A stretch of DNA of 64,000 bases from contig UCKU01000026.1 of the NCBI GenBank assembly GCA_900473185.1, positions 48,286 through 112,285 of the forward strand. Reading direction: 5' to 3'. A program made the translations under genes and the position numbers. The notes under the pieces are model-generated. The model made no database searches and had not been told where the DNA came from. It worked only from the letters and a program-made list of their open reading frames with translations. Shown in pieces: positions 18,191 through 27,855 of this stretch. The DNA is from Hyphomicrobiales bacterium (GTDB lineage Bacteria; Pseudomonadota; Alphaproteobacteria; Rhizobiales; Rhizobiaceae). Within the stretch, counting starts at the first letter, position 1, and every line of letters starts with the position of its first letter.

Positions 18191-19687
18191 ATGCGTGAGA
18201 TTGGTCATTTCATCGGCGGCAAGAAGGTCGCCGGCACCAGCGGCCGCACCAGCGACGTCTTCAACCCCGCGACCGGCGAAGTACAGGCAAAGGTCGCGCT
18301 GGCGAGCGTCGAGGAACTGCGCGCGGCTGTCGAAAACGCCAAGGCTGCGCAGCCGAAGTGGGCTGCCACTAACCCGCAGCGCCGCGCCCGCGTCTTCTTC
18401 AAGTTCGTCGATCTCCTGAACCAGCACATGGATGAGCTTGCGACGCTGCTCTCCAGCGAGCATGGCAAGACGGTCGAAGATTCCAAGGGTGATGTCATCC
18501 GCGGCCTCGAAGTCTGCGAATTCGTCTGCGGCATTCCGCATCTTGCCAAGGGTGAATTCACGGAAGGCGCTGGCCCGGCGATCGACATGTATTCGATCCG
18601 CCAGCCGGTCGGTATCGGCGCCGGCATCACGCCTTTCAATTTCCCGGGCATGATCCCGATGTGGATGTTTGCTCCGGCGATCGCCTGCGGCAACGCCTTC
18701 ATCCTGAAGCCTTCCGAGCGCGACCCGTCCCTTCCGATCCGTCTTGCCGAACTGATGATCGAGGCCGGCCTGCCGGCAGGCATTCTGAACGTCGTCAACG
18801 GCGACAAGACGGCCGTCGATGCGATCCTCACCGATCCCGATATCGGCGCCGTCTCCTTCGTCGGATCCACGCCGATCGCCCGTTACGTCTACGGAACGGC
18901 TGCAATGAATGGCAAGCGCGCCCAGTGCTTCGGCGGTGCCAAGAACCATATGATCATCATGCCTGACGCCGATATGGACCAGGCTGTCAACGCTCTGATG
19001 GGCGCAGGTTACGGCTCTGCTGGTGAGCGCTGCATGGCCATCTCCGTTGCCGTTCCCGTCGGTGAGGAAACCGCCAATCGCCTCGTCGAGAAACTCACGC
19101 CCAAGATCGAATCCTTGCGCATCGGCCCCTATACCGATGAAAAGGCCGACATGGGACCGCTGGTCACCAAGGATGCCTATAACCGCGTCAACGGCCTTAT
19201 CGACCGCGGCGTCGAAGAGGGCGCAAAGCTTCTCGTCGACGGTCGTGGTTTCAAGCTGCAGGGTTATGAAAACGGCTATTTCGTCGGCGGTACGCTGTTC
19301 GACAACGTCACACCGGACATGGACATCTACAAGACGGAAATCTTCGGACCGGTTCTCTCCGTCGTTCGTGCCAAGAACTACGAAGAAGCCCTCGACCTGC
19401 CGATGAAGCATGAATACGGCAACGGCGTCGCGATCTACACCCGTGACGGTGACGCCGCCCGCGACTTCGCCTCTCGCATCAACATCGGCATGATCGGCGT
19501 CAATGTTCCGATCCCGGTTCCGCTCGCTTATCACTCCTTCGGTGGCTGGAAGGCCTCGAGCTTCGGCGACCTGAACCAGCACGGCACCGATTCGATCAAG
19601 TTTTGGACCAGGACCAAGACCATTACCGCTCGCTGGCCGTCAGGCATCAAGGGCGGCGCCGAATTCGTCATGCCGACGATGAAGTGA
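18191..19687 (+). CDS. mmsA: Methylmalonate-semialdehyde dehydrogenase (CoA-acylating)
   Basis: A 498-residue aldehyde dehydrogenase that converts methylmalonate semialdehyde or malonate semialdehyde to propionyl-CoA or acetyl-CoA in valine and myo-inositol breakdown. The N-terminus (IGHFIGGKKVAGTSGRTSDV) is the MmsA/IolA signature. NAD-binding is FVGSTPIARYVY, and the catalytic cysteine is in GSAGERCMAISVAV near residue 285. An AGGAGGAACACCC leader precedes the ATG. It is divergent from the ABM/LysR pair and followed by a strong terminator, so it is a single-gene unit. Confidence 0.93.
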   Translation: MREIGHFIGGKKVAGTSGRTSDVFNPATGEVQAKVALASVEELRAAVENAKAAQPKWAATNPQRRARVFFKFVDLLNQHMDELATLLSSEHGKTVEDSKGDVIRGLEVCEFVCGIPHLAKGEFTEGAGPAIDMYSIRQPVGIGAGITPFNFPGMIPMWMFAPAIACGNAFILKPSERDPSLPIRLAELMIEAGLPAGILNVVNGDKTAVDAILTDPDIGAVSFVGSTPIARYVYGTAAMNGKRAQCFGGAKNHMIIMPDADMDQAVNALMGAGYGSAGERCMAISVAVPVGEETANRLVEKLTPKIESLRIGPYTDEKADMGPLVTKDAYNRVNGLIDRGVEEGAKLLVDGRGFKLQGYENGYFVGGTLFDNVTPDMDIYKTEIFGPVLSVVRAKNYEEALDLPMKHEYGNGVAIYTRDGDAARDFASRINIGMIGVNVPIPVPLAYHSFGGWKASSFGDLNQHGTDSIKFWTRTKTITARWPSGIKGGAEFVMPTMK

Positions 19688-19711
19688 TCCAACTTATCTT
19701 TCGTCATCTGG

Positions 19712-19737
19712 AAACAGGCCCGAGAAGGGCCTGTTTT
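19712..19737 (+). terminator. Terminator of mmsA
   Basis: A perfect 10-bp stem (AAACAGGCCC at 19712-19721, GGGCCTGTTT at 19727-19736) with a GAGAA loop ends in TTTT. Confidence 0.85.
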
Positions 19738-19855
19738 CGTTTGAAACGCTGCGGCGAGCAGTCGCGGGAAACGTGAATGTGAATTTCATATTTTGGAATT
19801 GTTCAAAACTGTGAAACCCACTATATACGGTCCATAAATGATTTAGGAGATCGGC

Positions 19856-20335
19856 ATGCGGTTGACGAAGCAGACCAACTATGCGGTTCGCATGTTGATG
19901 TATTGTGCAGCCAATGAAGGACATTTGAGCCGGATTCCGGAGATTGCCAGGGCATATGGTGTTTCCGAGCTCTTCCTTTTCAAGATTCTGCAGCCGCTCA
20001 ACAAGGCGGGTCTTGTCGAGACGGTACGCGGCCGTAATGGCGGTGTGCGCCTTGGCAAGCCGGCGACCGATATCAGCCTTTTTGACGTGGTAAGGGTCAC
20101 CGAAGACAGCTTCGCCATGGCGGAATGTTTTGAGGACGGCGCGGTCGAATGCCCGCTGGTTGATAGTTGCGGCCTGAACACGGCGCTGCGCAAGGCGCTG
20201 AACGCCTTCTTCGACGTGCTGACCGAATATTCGATCGACGATCTGGTAAAGGCAAGGCCACAGATCAATTTCTTGCTTGGCCTTACCGGCGAACAGCATT
20301 ATCGCAAGCCCGCCATTCAGGCGCCGGCTGCCTGA
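19856..20335 (+). CDS. rirA: Rrf2-family iron-responsive repressor RirA
   Basis: A 159-residue Rrf2 regulator that represses iron uptake genes and alters iron metabolism when it holds an Fe-S cluster; in rhizobia it replaces Fur as the main iron regulator. The N-terminus (MRLTKQTNYAVRMLMYCAAN) and PEIARAYGVSELFLFKILQP are RirA-type. The cluster cysteines in ECFEDGAVECPLVDSCGLN are spaced 8 and 6 residues apart, as in characterised RirA (C91, C99, C105). AGGAGAT precedes the ATG. TTTTGgaattgttCAAAA at about 19793-19810 is a possible operator. A clean terminator follows. It is monocistronic between mmsA and the dpp operon. Confidence 0.95.
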   Translation: MRLTKQTNYAVRMLMYCAANEGHLSRIPEIARAYGVSELFLFKILQPLNKAGLVETVRGRNGGVRLGKPATDISLFDVVRVTEDSFAMAECFEDGAVECPLVDSCGLNTALRKALNAFFDVLTEYSIDDLVKARPQINFLLGLTGEQHYRKPAIQAPAA

Positions 20336-20361
20336 TATCAGAATATCCCGATATTATCATG

Positions 20362-20393
20362 AACCACGGCCATTTTTGATGGCCGTGGTTTTT
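20362..20393 (+). terminator. Terminator of rirA
   Basis: A perfect 12-bp stem (AACCACGGCCAT at 20362-20373, ATGGCCGTGGTT at 20379-20390) with a TTTTG loop ends in five T residues. Confidence 0.92.
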
Positions 20394-20683
20394 CATTCGT
20401 GCCCACGGCTTGTTGATATATCAGAGCCCGTTGAAACCGTTCTCAACACCCTTCCGCGACGCGAAATTATACCAAAAGCGACAAAAATGGGGTCGAACGT
20501 GCTTCAATCTTGCAAATTTTGGCCTATTTTTGACCGAAAATTTCTAAAATGACTTTTCTGGAAGAATTTTCTGCGGATGCCGTTGCGTTCAGCAAATAAA
20601 TATCGTTCCATCGGCCCGCTGATCGGGGTAATGAGCGCCCGATCTCTAAAGATCAAAAAAGAACAAACCTGGGAAACGATATC
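20394..20683 (+). promoter_or_regulatory. Non-coding leader region of the dpp operon
   Basis: About 290 bp without a credible gene. The middle (20460-20560) is AT-rich compared with its surroundings, with runs such as CAAATTTTGG and GAAAATTTC, and probably holds the dpp promoter. CGATCTCTAAAGATC near 20640-20655 can form a short hairpin just before the ribosome site. I cannot place a specific operator. Confidence 0.4.
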
Positions 20684-22279
20684 ATGAAAAAGTTCTCTGT
20701 CCTGCTCGCAGCGACAGCCCTGGCTTCGGTCATGGCCACCGCCGCGTATTCCAAGACGCTTGTCTATTGCGCCGAAGGATCGCCGGAAGGCTTCGATCCG
20801 AGCCTCTACACGGCAGGCACGACCTTCGACGCGTCTTCGCGTACGGTTTACAGCCGCCTCGTTGAATTCAAGCACGGCGGTACGGAGATCGAGCCGGGTG
20901 TTGCCGACAGCTGGACGGTTTCGCCCGACGGTAAGGAATATACCTTCAAGCTGCATCCCGGCGTGAAGTTCCAGACCACCGATTTCTTCACCCCCTCGCG
21001 TGACCTCACCGCCGACGACGTGGTTTTCTCGTTCGAGCGCCAGATCAAGTCGGACAATCCGTGGAACAAGTATGTCGAAGGCGGTTCCTACGAGTATGCC
21101 GCCGGCATGGGCTTCCCTGACCTGATCAAGTCGGTCGAGAAGGTCGACGATCTGACGGTTAAGTTCACGCTGAACCATCCGGAAGCTCCGTTCCTGGCCG
21201 ACCTCGCCATGGACTTCGCATCCGTCGTTTCCAAGGAATATGCCGACAAGCTCGCCGCCGACGGCAAGATGGCCCAGCTGAACCAGCAGCCGCTCGGCAC
21301 CGGCCCGTTCACCTTCGTTGCCTACCAGACGGATGCCGTCATCCGCTACAAGGCCAACGAAACCTACTTCAAGGGCAAGGAAAAGATCGACGATCTCGTT
21401 TTCGCGATCACCCCGGACGCCGCTGTCCGCGCCCAGAAGCTGAAGGCCGGCGAATGCCACCTCGTCCCGTATCCGAACGCTGCCGACGTTGCCGAGCTCA
21501 AGAAGGATAAGAACCTCACGGTCATGGAACAGGCTGGCCTGAACGTCGGCTTCCTCGCCTACAACACGCAGCAGGCTCCGTTCGACAAGCCGGAAGTCCG
21601 CCGTGCGCTGAACATGGCGATCAACAAGCAGGCGATCATCGACGCCGTTTTCCAGGGCGCTGCCCAGGTTGCCAAGAACCCGATCCCGCCGACCATGTGG
21701 TCCTATAACGACAAGATCCAGGACGACAAGTACGATCCGGAAGCCGCCAAGAAGGCTCTCGAAGCCGCTGGTGTCAAGGACCTGTCGATGAAGGTCTGGG
21801 CGATGCCGGTTTCGCGTCCGTACATGCTGAACGCTCGCCGCGCCGCCGAACTGATCCAGGCAGACTTTGCTAAGGCTGGCGTCAAGGTCGAGATCGTCAC
21901 CCATGAATGGGCTGAATACCTGAAGCTCTCCTCCGACACGAAGCGCGATGGCGCCGTCATCCTCGGCTGGACGGGTGACAACGGCGACCCGGATAACTTC
22001 ATGGATACGCTGCTCGGTTGCGATGCTGTCGGCGGTAACAACCGCGCTCAGTGGTGCAACAAGGACTATGACGCTCTGATGACGAAGGCCAAGGAAACGG
22101 CTGACGTTGCTGCCCGCACGAAGTTCTACGAAGAAGCACAGGAAATCTTCAAGAAGGAAGCTCCCTGGGCTCCGCTCGACCACTCGCTGGTCTTCGTTCC
22201 GGTCAGCAAGAAGGTATCGGGCTTCCATATGGATCCGCTCGGCATCCACCGCTTCGACGGCGTTGATATCGCCGAATAA
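20684..22279 (+). CDS. dppA: Dipeptide ABC transporter, periplasmic binding protein
   Basis: A 531-residue SBP_bac_5 protein that binds dipeptides (and in DppA relatives haem or aminolevulinate) in the periplasm. The signal peptide is residues 1-23 (FSVLLAATALASVMATAAYS). The mature N-terminus LVYCAEGSPEGFDPSLYTAG is the DppA opening, and the family block EIEPGVADSWTVSPDGKEYTF follows. Codon use is very biased toward preferred codons (AAG, CTC, ATC), suggesting strong expression. A large hairpin separates it from dppB, common for binding-protein genes. Confidence 0.92.
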   Translation: MKKFSVLLAATALASVMATAAYSKTLVYCAEGSPEGFDPSLYTAGTTFDASSRTVYSRLVEFKHGGTEIEPGVADSWTVSPDGKEYTFKLHPGVKFQTTDFFTPSRDLTADDVVFSFERQIKSDNPWNKYVEGGSYEYAAGMGFPDLIKSVEKVDDLTVKFTLNHPEAPFLADLAMDFASVVSKEYADKLAADGKMAQLNQQPLGTGPFTFVAYQTDAVIRYKANETYFKGKEKIDDLVFAITPDAAVRAQKLKAGECHLVPYPNAADVAELKKDKNLTVMEQAGLNVGFLAYNTQQAPFDKPEVRRALNMAINKQAIIDAVFQGAAQVAKNPIPPTMWSYNDKIQDDKYDPEAAKKALEAAGVKDLSMKVWAMPVSRPYMLNARRAAELIQADFAKAGVKVEIVTHEWAEYLKLSSDTKRDGAVILGWTGDNGDPDNFMDTLLGCDAVGGNNRAQWCNKDYDALMTKAKETADVAARTKFYEEAQEIFKKEAPWAPLDHSLVFVPVSKKVSGFHMDPLGIHRFDGVDIAE

Positions 22280-22294
22280 GAAAAATGATAAACT

Positions 22295-22346
22295 GCCCGG
22301 CTGAAACCGGGCTCGACCGGCGGTCAGGTCTCCACCTGACCGCCGG
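22295..22346 (+). terminator. Double hairpin between dppA and dppB (attenuator/stabiliser)
   Basis: The first stem is GCCCGG/CCGGGC (22295-22300 with 22307-22312). The second is a perfect 13-bp stem, CCGGCGGTCAGGT (22317-22329) with ACCTGACCGCCGG (22334-22346) and a CTCC loop. No T tract follows, so partial termination or 3' protection of dppA mRNA is more likely than full termination. Confidence 0.75.
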
Positions 22347-22366
22347 AAACTATTGGACAACCTGCT

Positions 22367-23371
22367 ATGTTGCGATTTCTCATCGGGCGCCTCGCAGTCC
22401 TGATACCGACCTTCCTCGGCGTTTCGCTCATTGCCTTCTCGTTCATCCGCCTGCTTCCTGGCGATCCCGTCATGCTGTTGTCGGGCGAACGAACCATGGC
22501 ACCCGAACGTCACGCCCAGATCATGCACGATCTCGGTTTCGACCGGCCCATGTACGTGCAGTATTTCGATTATCTGGGAAAAGTGCTGCACGGCGATCTC
22601 GGTACCTCGATCGTCACCAAACGTGCGGTCCTCGGCGAATTCTTCACGCTCTTCCCGGCAACGCTTGAGCTTTCGCTCTGCGCCATTCTGGTGGCAATCT
22701 TTCTCGGCGTGCCGGCCGGCGTCTTCGCGGCCGTCAAGCGCGGAACCTGGTTCGATCAGAGCGTGATGGGCGTTGCCCTTATCGGCTATTCGATGCCGAT
22801 CTTCTGGTGGGGCCTGCTGCTCATCATCTTCTTCTCCGGCTATCTCGGCTGGACGCCCGTCTCCGGCCGCATCTCGCTGATGTATTTCTTCAAACCTGTC
22901 ACCGGCTTCATGCTGATCGACAGTTTGCTTTCCGGCCAGAAGGGCGCCTTCGCCTCGGCCGTCAGCTATCTCATTCTGCCGACCGTGGTGCTTGCCACCA
23001 TTCCGCTTGCGGTTATCGCCCGCCAGACGCGCTCGGCGATGCTCGAAGTGCTGGGCGAGGATTATGTGCGCACGGCCCGCTCCAAGGGTCTCGCACCCTT
23101 ACGTGTTGTTGGCGTTCATGCGCTGCGAAACGCCATGATCCCGGTCATCACCACGATCGGCCTGCAGGTCGGCGTGCTGCTTGCGGGCGCCATTCTTACC
23201 GAAACGATCTTCTCCTGGCCGGGCATCGGCAAGTGGATGGTCGATGCTGTCTTCAAACGCGACTATGCTGTCGTCCAGGGCGGTCTTCTGATGATCGCCG
23301 GCATTATCATGCTGGTGAACCTGCTCGTCGACCTGACCTACGGCTTCGTCAACCCGCGTATCAGGCACTAG
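22367..23371 (+). CDS. dppB: Dipeptide ABC transporter permease
   Basis: A 334-residue inner-membrane permease of the DppB/OppB type. The N-terminus MLRFLIGRLAVLIPTFLGVS is diagnostic. Six helices are expected, with a long periplasmic loop after TM1. The EAA-type loop is near EVLGEDYVRTARSKGLAPLR (residue ~230). It is preceded by the dppA-dppB hairpins and followed 9 bp later by dppC. Confidence 0.92.
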   Translation: MLRFLIGRLAVLIPTFLGVSLIAFSFIRLLPGDPVMLLSGERTMAPERHAQIMHDLGFDRPMYVQYFDYLGKVLHGDLGTSIVTKRAVLGEFFTLFPATLELSLCAILVAIFLGVPAGVFAAVKRGTWFDQSVMGVALIGYSMPIFWWGLLLIIFFSGYLGWTPVSGRISLMYFFKPVTGFMLIDSLLSGQKGAFASAVSYLILPTVVLATIPLAVIARQTRSAMLEVLGEDYVRTARSKGLAPLRVVGVHALRNAMIPVITTIGLQVGVLLAGAILTETIFSWPGIGKWMVDAVFKRDYAVVQGGLLMIAGIIMLVNLLVDLTYGFVNPRIRH

Positions 23372-23380
23372 GAGCGGTCC

Positions 23381-24271
<891 letters not shown>

Positions 24272-24272
24272 G

Positions 24273-25124
24273 ATGGCGCTTCTCGAAATTGAAAATCTCG
24301 TCGTTGAGTTTCAGACTTCGACCGGACCTTTCCGCGCCGTCGACGGCGTTTCGTTGAAGGTCGATGCGGGCGAAGTTCTGGCGATCGTCGGCGAGTCCGG
24401 CTCAGGCAAGTCGGTTTCGATGCTGGCGGCCATGGGTCTTCTGCCCTGGACGGCGAAGGTGACGGCCGACAAGATGCTCTTCGACGGCCAGAACCTGCTC
24501 GGCATGTCCGGCGCCAAGCGGCGCGAAATCATCGGCAAGGATATGTCGATGATCTTCCAGGAGCCGATCGCCAGCCTCAATCCCTGCTTCACCGTCGGCT
24601 TCCAGATTGAAGAAGTGTTGAGAATTCACCTCGGCCTCGACAAGGCGGCCCGTCGCAAGCGCGCGATCGAGCTCTTCCAGGCGGTCGGCATTCCCGATCC
24701 CGGCGAGCGGCTCGGCCACTTCCCGCATCAAATGTCGGGTGGTCAGTGCCAGCGCGTCATGATCGCCATCGCGATCGCCTGCAACCCGAAGCTGCTGATC
24801 GCCGACGAGCCGACCACGGCGCTCGACGTGACCATCCAGAAGCAGATCCTTGATCTCCTGATGCGCCTGCAGACGGAACATCGCATGGGTCTGATCATCA
24901 TCACGCACAATATGGGCGTGGTTGCCGAAACGGCCGACCGGGTGATCGTCCAGTACAAGGGTCGCCAGATGGAAGAGGCCGATGTGCTCTCGCTCTTCGA
25001 ATCTCCGAAGAGCGATTACACGCGGGCACTCCTCGCTGCCCTTCCTGATAATGCGACCGGCGACCGGCTGCCGACCATCGGCGAACTTTTCAATCCGAAT
25101 AAGACTGTGGAGGGAGCGGCCTGA
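24273..25124 (+). CDS. dppD: Dipeptide ABC transporter, ATP-binding protein
   Basis: A 283-residue ATPase. Walker A is GESGSGKSVS near residue 40, the signature MSGGQCQRVMIAIAIA near 155, and Walker B LLIADEPTTALDVT near 175. The short C-terminal oligopeptide-transporter domain has lost most of its length compared with the ~325-residue E. coli DppD, and the cysteines of its Fe-S motif are not seen. It overlaps dppF by 1 bp (TGATG). Confidence 0.9.
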   Translation: MALLEIENLVVEFQTSTGPFRAVDGVSLKVDAGEVLAIVGESGSGKSVSMLAAMGLLPWTAKVTADKMLFDGQNLLGMSGAKRREIIGKDMSMIFQEPIASLNPCFTVGFQIEEVLRIHLGLDKAARRKRAIELFQAVGIPDPGERLGHFPHQMSGGQCQRVMIAIAIACNPKLLIADEPTTALDVTIQKQILDLLMRLQTEHRMGLIIITHNMGVVAETADRVIVQYKGRQMEEADVLSLFESPKSDYTRALLAALPDNATGDRLPTIGELFNPNKTVEGAA

Positions 25125-25963
25125 TGACGCCAGTTCTCGAAGGAAAGAACATCGTTCGCGACTATTACCTGCCGGGCGGCATGTTTAAGAAGGCGCGAAC
25201 GGTCCATGCCGTCAAGGGCGTGAGCTTTAGCGTGGAGCAGGGCAAGACGCTGGCGATCGTCGGCGAAAGCGGCTGCGGCAAGTCGACGCTCGCCCGTATC
25301 ATCACGATGATCGACCCGGCCACGGCGGGCGAACTCTTCATCGACGGCAAGAAGGTCGATATCTTCAAGGGTGACCTGACGCCGGAAATCCGCCGGAAGG
25401 TGCAGATCGTCTTCCAGAATCCCTATGGATCGCTGAACCCGCGCAAGAAGATCGGCGACATCCTGATGGAGCCGCTGATCATCAACACCAATACGCCGGC
25501 TGCCGAGCGGCGCGACCTGGCGATGGCGATGCTTAAAAAGGTCGGCCTGCAGGACGTTCATTTCAACCGCTTTCCGCACATGTTCTCGGGCGGCCAGCGC
25601 CAGCGTATCGCCATTGCGCGCGCACTGATGTTGAAGCCGCGGCTTCTGGTTCTCGATGAACCGGTCTCGGCGCTTGATTTGTCGGTGCAGGCCCAGGTGC
25701 TCAACCTGCTCGCGGACCTGCAGGACGAACTGAACCTGACCTATGTCTTCATCAGCCACGACCTTTCGGTCGTCCGCTACATGGCAGACGATGTGATGGT
25801 GATGTATTTCGGCGAGGCAGTCGAATACGGCACGCGGGAGCAGGTTTTCAGCGATCCGCAGCACAACTATACCAAGACCCTGTTTGCGGCGACGCCGCGG
25901 GCGGATGTCGATACGATCAAGGCACGTCTTGCACGCAAGGCCGCTGCCGTCTCTGCGGCCTAG
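25124..25963 (+). CDS. dppF: Dipeptide ABC transporter, ATP-binding protein
   Basis: The second ATPase subunit, 279 residues. Walker A is GESGCGKSTLAR near residue 47, with MVFQ-type IVFQNPYGSLNPRKKIGD. The signature FSGGQRQRIAIARALM is near 155 and Walker B LLVLDEPVSALDLS near 175. It is shorter at the C-terminus than E. coli DppF (334). It is the last gene of dppABCDF; I see no terminator before gntK, only 42 bp away, so read-through is possible. Confidence 0.9.
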   Translation: MTPVLEGKNIVRDYYLPGGMFKKARTVHAVKGVSFSVEQGKTLAIVGESGCGKSTLARIITMIDPATAGELFIDGKKVDIFKGDLTPEIRRKVQIVFQNPYGSLNPRKKIGDILMEPLIINTNTPAAERRDLAMAMLKKVGLQDVHFNRFPHMFSGGQRQRIAIARALMLKPRLLVLDEPVSALDLSVQAQVLNLLADLQDELNLTYVFISHDLSVVRYMADDVMVMYFGEAVEYGTREQVFSDPQHNYTKTLFAATPRADVDTIKARLARKAAAVSAA

Positions 25964-26005
25964 CAAGGCCGCAGATATCTCACGCTGTAATGACCGAGAT
26001 GAGCG

Positions 26006-26542
26006 ATGACCGAGAATAACCGAACTCTCCACGCAATCATCGTCATGGGCGTCAGCGGTTCCGGCAAATCTTCGATCGGCGAAAAGATAGCGGCAGGCCT
26101 CGGCCTGCCGTTTGTCGAAGGCGATGCGCTGCATCCCGCCGCCAATGTCGAGAAAATGTCAAGGGGCATTCCGCTCTCCGATGAGGACCGCGTGCCCTGG
26201 CTCGACCGGATCGGCAAGGAGATGAAGGCGTCGCTTACCAAGGGCGAAGGCATCATCGTCTCCTGCTCGGCGCTGAAGCGCAGCTACCGCGACCGCCTGC
26301 GAGCCGCTGCCGGCGGCAACCTCTATTTCGTCTATCTCGAAGGTTCGAAAGAACTGCTGACGGAGCGTATGGGTCATCGCCAGGGCCATTTCATGCCGAC
26401 TTCGCTCTTGGAAAGCCAGCTGCAGACGCTGGAAGTGCCGACCGGCGAGCCCGGCGTCGTCACCGTCGATATCGACGACACGATCGAGGATATCGCGGCG
26501 AAAGCCCTGAAAGCTCTCGCCGCTCTCGGTGTTACGGATTGA
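26006..26542 (+). CDS. gntK: Gluconokinase (GntK type)
   Basis: A 178-residue kinase that phosphorylates gluconate to 6-phosphogluconate for the Entner-Doudoroff and pentose-phosphate routes. The P-loop is GVSGSGKSS at residues ~14-22. GDALHPAANVEKMSRGIPLS and the W in DRVPWLDRIG are the gluconate-binding signatures, and SCSALKRSYRDRLR follows. The last 11 bp overlap the 3' end of the convergent flavoprotein gene. The family is clear and the length is standard. Confidence 0.93.
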   Translation: MTENNRTLHAIIVMGVSGSGKSSIGEKIAAGLGLPFVEGDALHPAANVEKMSRGIPLSDEDRVPWLDRIGKEMKASLTKGEGIIVSCSALKRSYRDRLRAAAGGNLYFVYLEGSKELLTERMGHRQGHFMPTSLLESQLQTLEVPTGEPGVVTVDIDDTIEDIAAKALKALAALGVTD

Positions 26543-27779
26543 AACGAGCGGGCGAATAAGCCGAAATATTAATGAACGGCGTCTCGCCGCTCATCAGTTC
26601 AGCGAGCACCCGTCCCGTCACCGGCCCGAGAGTCAGCCCGTGATGGGCATGGCCGAAGGCAAACCACAGGCCCTGATGGCGCGGCGCCTTGCCTATAACA
26701 GGCATCATGTCGGGCGTGCAGGGCCGCGCGCCCATCCACGGTTCCGGATCCAGTCTCTCACCCAGCGGGAATATCGTGCGCGCCACGGCTTCGGCCCGGT
26801 CGAGCTGCACCGGCGTCTTCGGCGCATCGAGCGTTGCGAATTCCGCCCCCGTTGTCAGGCGCACGCCCTTGTTCATCGGCGCCAGGAAATAGCCGCGTTC
26901 GGAATCGAGCGTCCAGTTGTTGAGCACAGCATTGCCCTGTACGCCATAATGCATGTGATAGCCGCGCTTGACGCCGAGCGGGAAAGAATAGCCGAGACGG
27001 CGCGTCGCAACCGCTGCCCAGGGACCAAGCGCCAGCACGGCATCATCGGCCTCCAGCGACCCCTCTGCTGTCATGATCTTCCAGCCGGATCCGACGGGGC
27101 CGAGCGATGCCGCATCGCCGGTTACGAACCGCCCACCGAGGCTTTCGAAATAGCTGCGATAGGCACGCGTCAATGCATGCGGATCGAGTACAGACCAGGG
27201 ATCGACCCAGCGCAGGCCACCGACGAAATCCCCGGTAATATTGGGCTCCAATCGAGCGATATCGGCCGAATTCAGGCTCTCGTAGCTGACACCGAACTGA
27301 TCCTTCCAGTGGGCAGCTTCCACAAAGGCCTCATCGCGCTTGGCCTCGGTGCGGAATATCTTCATCCAGCCGTCCCTGCGGATCAGCGCTTCGGCATGTG
27401 ACGCCTCGATCAGGTCCTTGTGCTCGGTGATCGAATTCTCGATCAGCGGCGCATAGGCCTTGGTGATCATCTCGTGCCGCTTCGGATTGGAGTTCCACCA
27501 GTAGCGGGCAAGGAAGGCGAGCTGGCTCGGCAGCGCCTTCAGGTGATAATGTGCATCGATGCGGTTGTTCAGCGCATAGCGCAGCAGCAGGCTGAGCTGC
27601 TGGGGAAAACCGTAGGGCATGACGCCTTCGCGCTGGATCAGGCCGGCATTGCCGAAGGAGGTTTCGTTACCCGGCTCCTTGCGGTCGATGAGTGTCACCT
27701 GCCGGCCGCGGCGTTGAAGATGGATGGCCGTCGAAACCCCGACGATGCCGGCGCCGAGCACGATTGCGTTTTTCGTCAT
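26532..27779 (-). CDS. FAD-dependent D-amino-acid dehydrogenase/oxidase (DadA-like)
   Basis: A 415-residue DAO-fold flavoprotein. The FAD-binding motif GAGIVGVSTAIHLQRRG sits at the N-terminus, followed by LIDRKEPGNETSFGNAGLIQ, the DadA block. The C-terminal GARPCTPDMMPVIGKAPRHQ and FAFGHAHHGLTLGP complete the FAD/substrate pocket. DadA enzymes oxidise D-alanine and other D-amino acids to 2-oxo acids, passing electrons to the chain. I prefer the ATG at 27779 (GGGG just upstream); an ATG at 27791 adds MQGK. No alanine racemase is adjacent, so the substrate may differ. Confidence 0.85.
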   Translation of the reverse strand: MTKNAIVLGAGIVGVSTAIHLQRRGRQVTLIDRKEPGNETSFGNAGLIQREGVMPYGFPQQLSLLLRYALNNRIDAHYHLKALPSQLAFLARYWWNSNPKRHEMITKAYAPLIENSITEHKDLIEASHAEALIRRDGWMKIFRTEAKRDEAFVEAAHWKDQFGVSYESLNSADIARLEPNITGDFVGGLRWVDPWSVLDPHALTRAYRSYFESLGGRFVTGDAASLGPVGSGWKIMTAEGSLEADDAVLALGPWAAVATRRLGYSFPLGVKRGYHMHYGVQGNAVLNNWTLDSERGYFLAPMNKGVRLTTGAEFATLDAPKTPVQLDRAEAVARTIFPLGERLDPEPWMGARPCTPDMMPVIGKAPRHQGLWFAFGHAHHGLTLGPVTGRVLAELMSGETPFINISAYSPARFNP

Positions 27780-27855
27780 TTTCCCCTGCATTCCGCTGTG
27801 TTTTAGAGCCTAAAATGCCCATCTCAATGCTGCGGCGCAAACGAAAAATCGCATT

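Noticed and set aside
18176..19582. 468-codon minus-strand open frame across mmsA
   Set aside because: It is a shadow of mmsA; the Asp/Gly/Arg-rich translation is typical of antisense frames in high-GC genes.
20504..22591. 695-codon open frame on the minus strand across dppA
   Set aside because: It is antisense to a clear DppA gene. The frame stays open because of GC-rich, strongly biased codons, and the translation has no family pattern.
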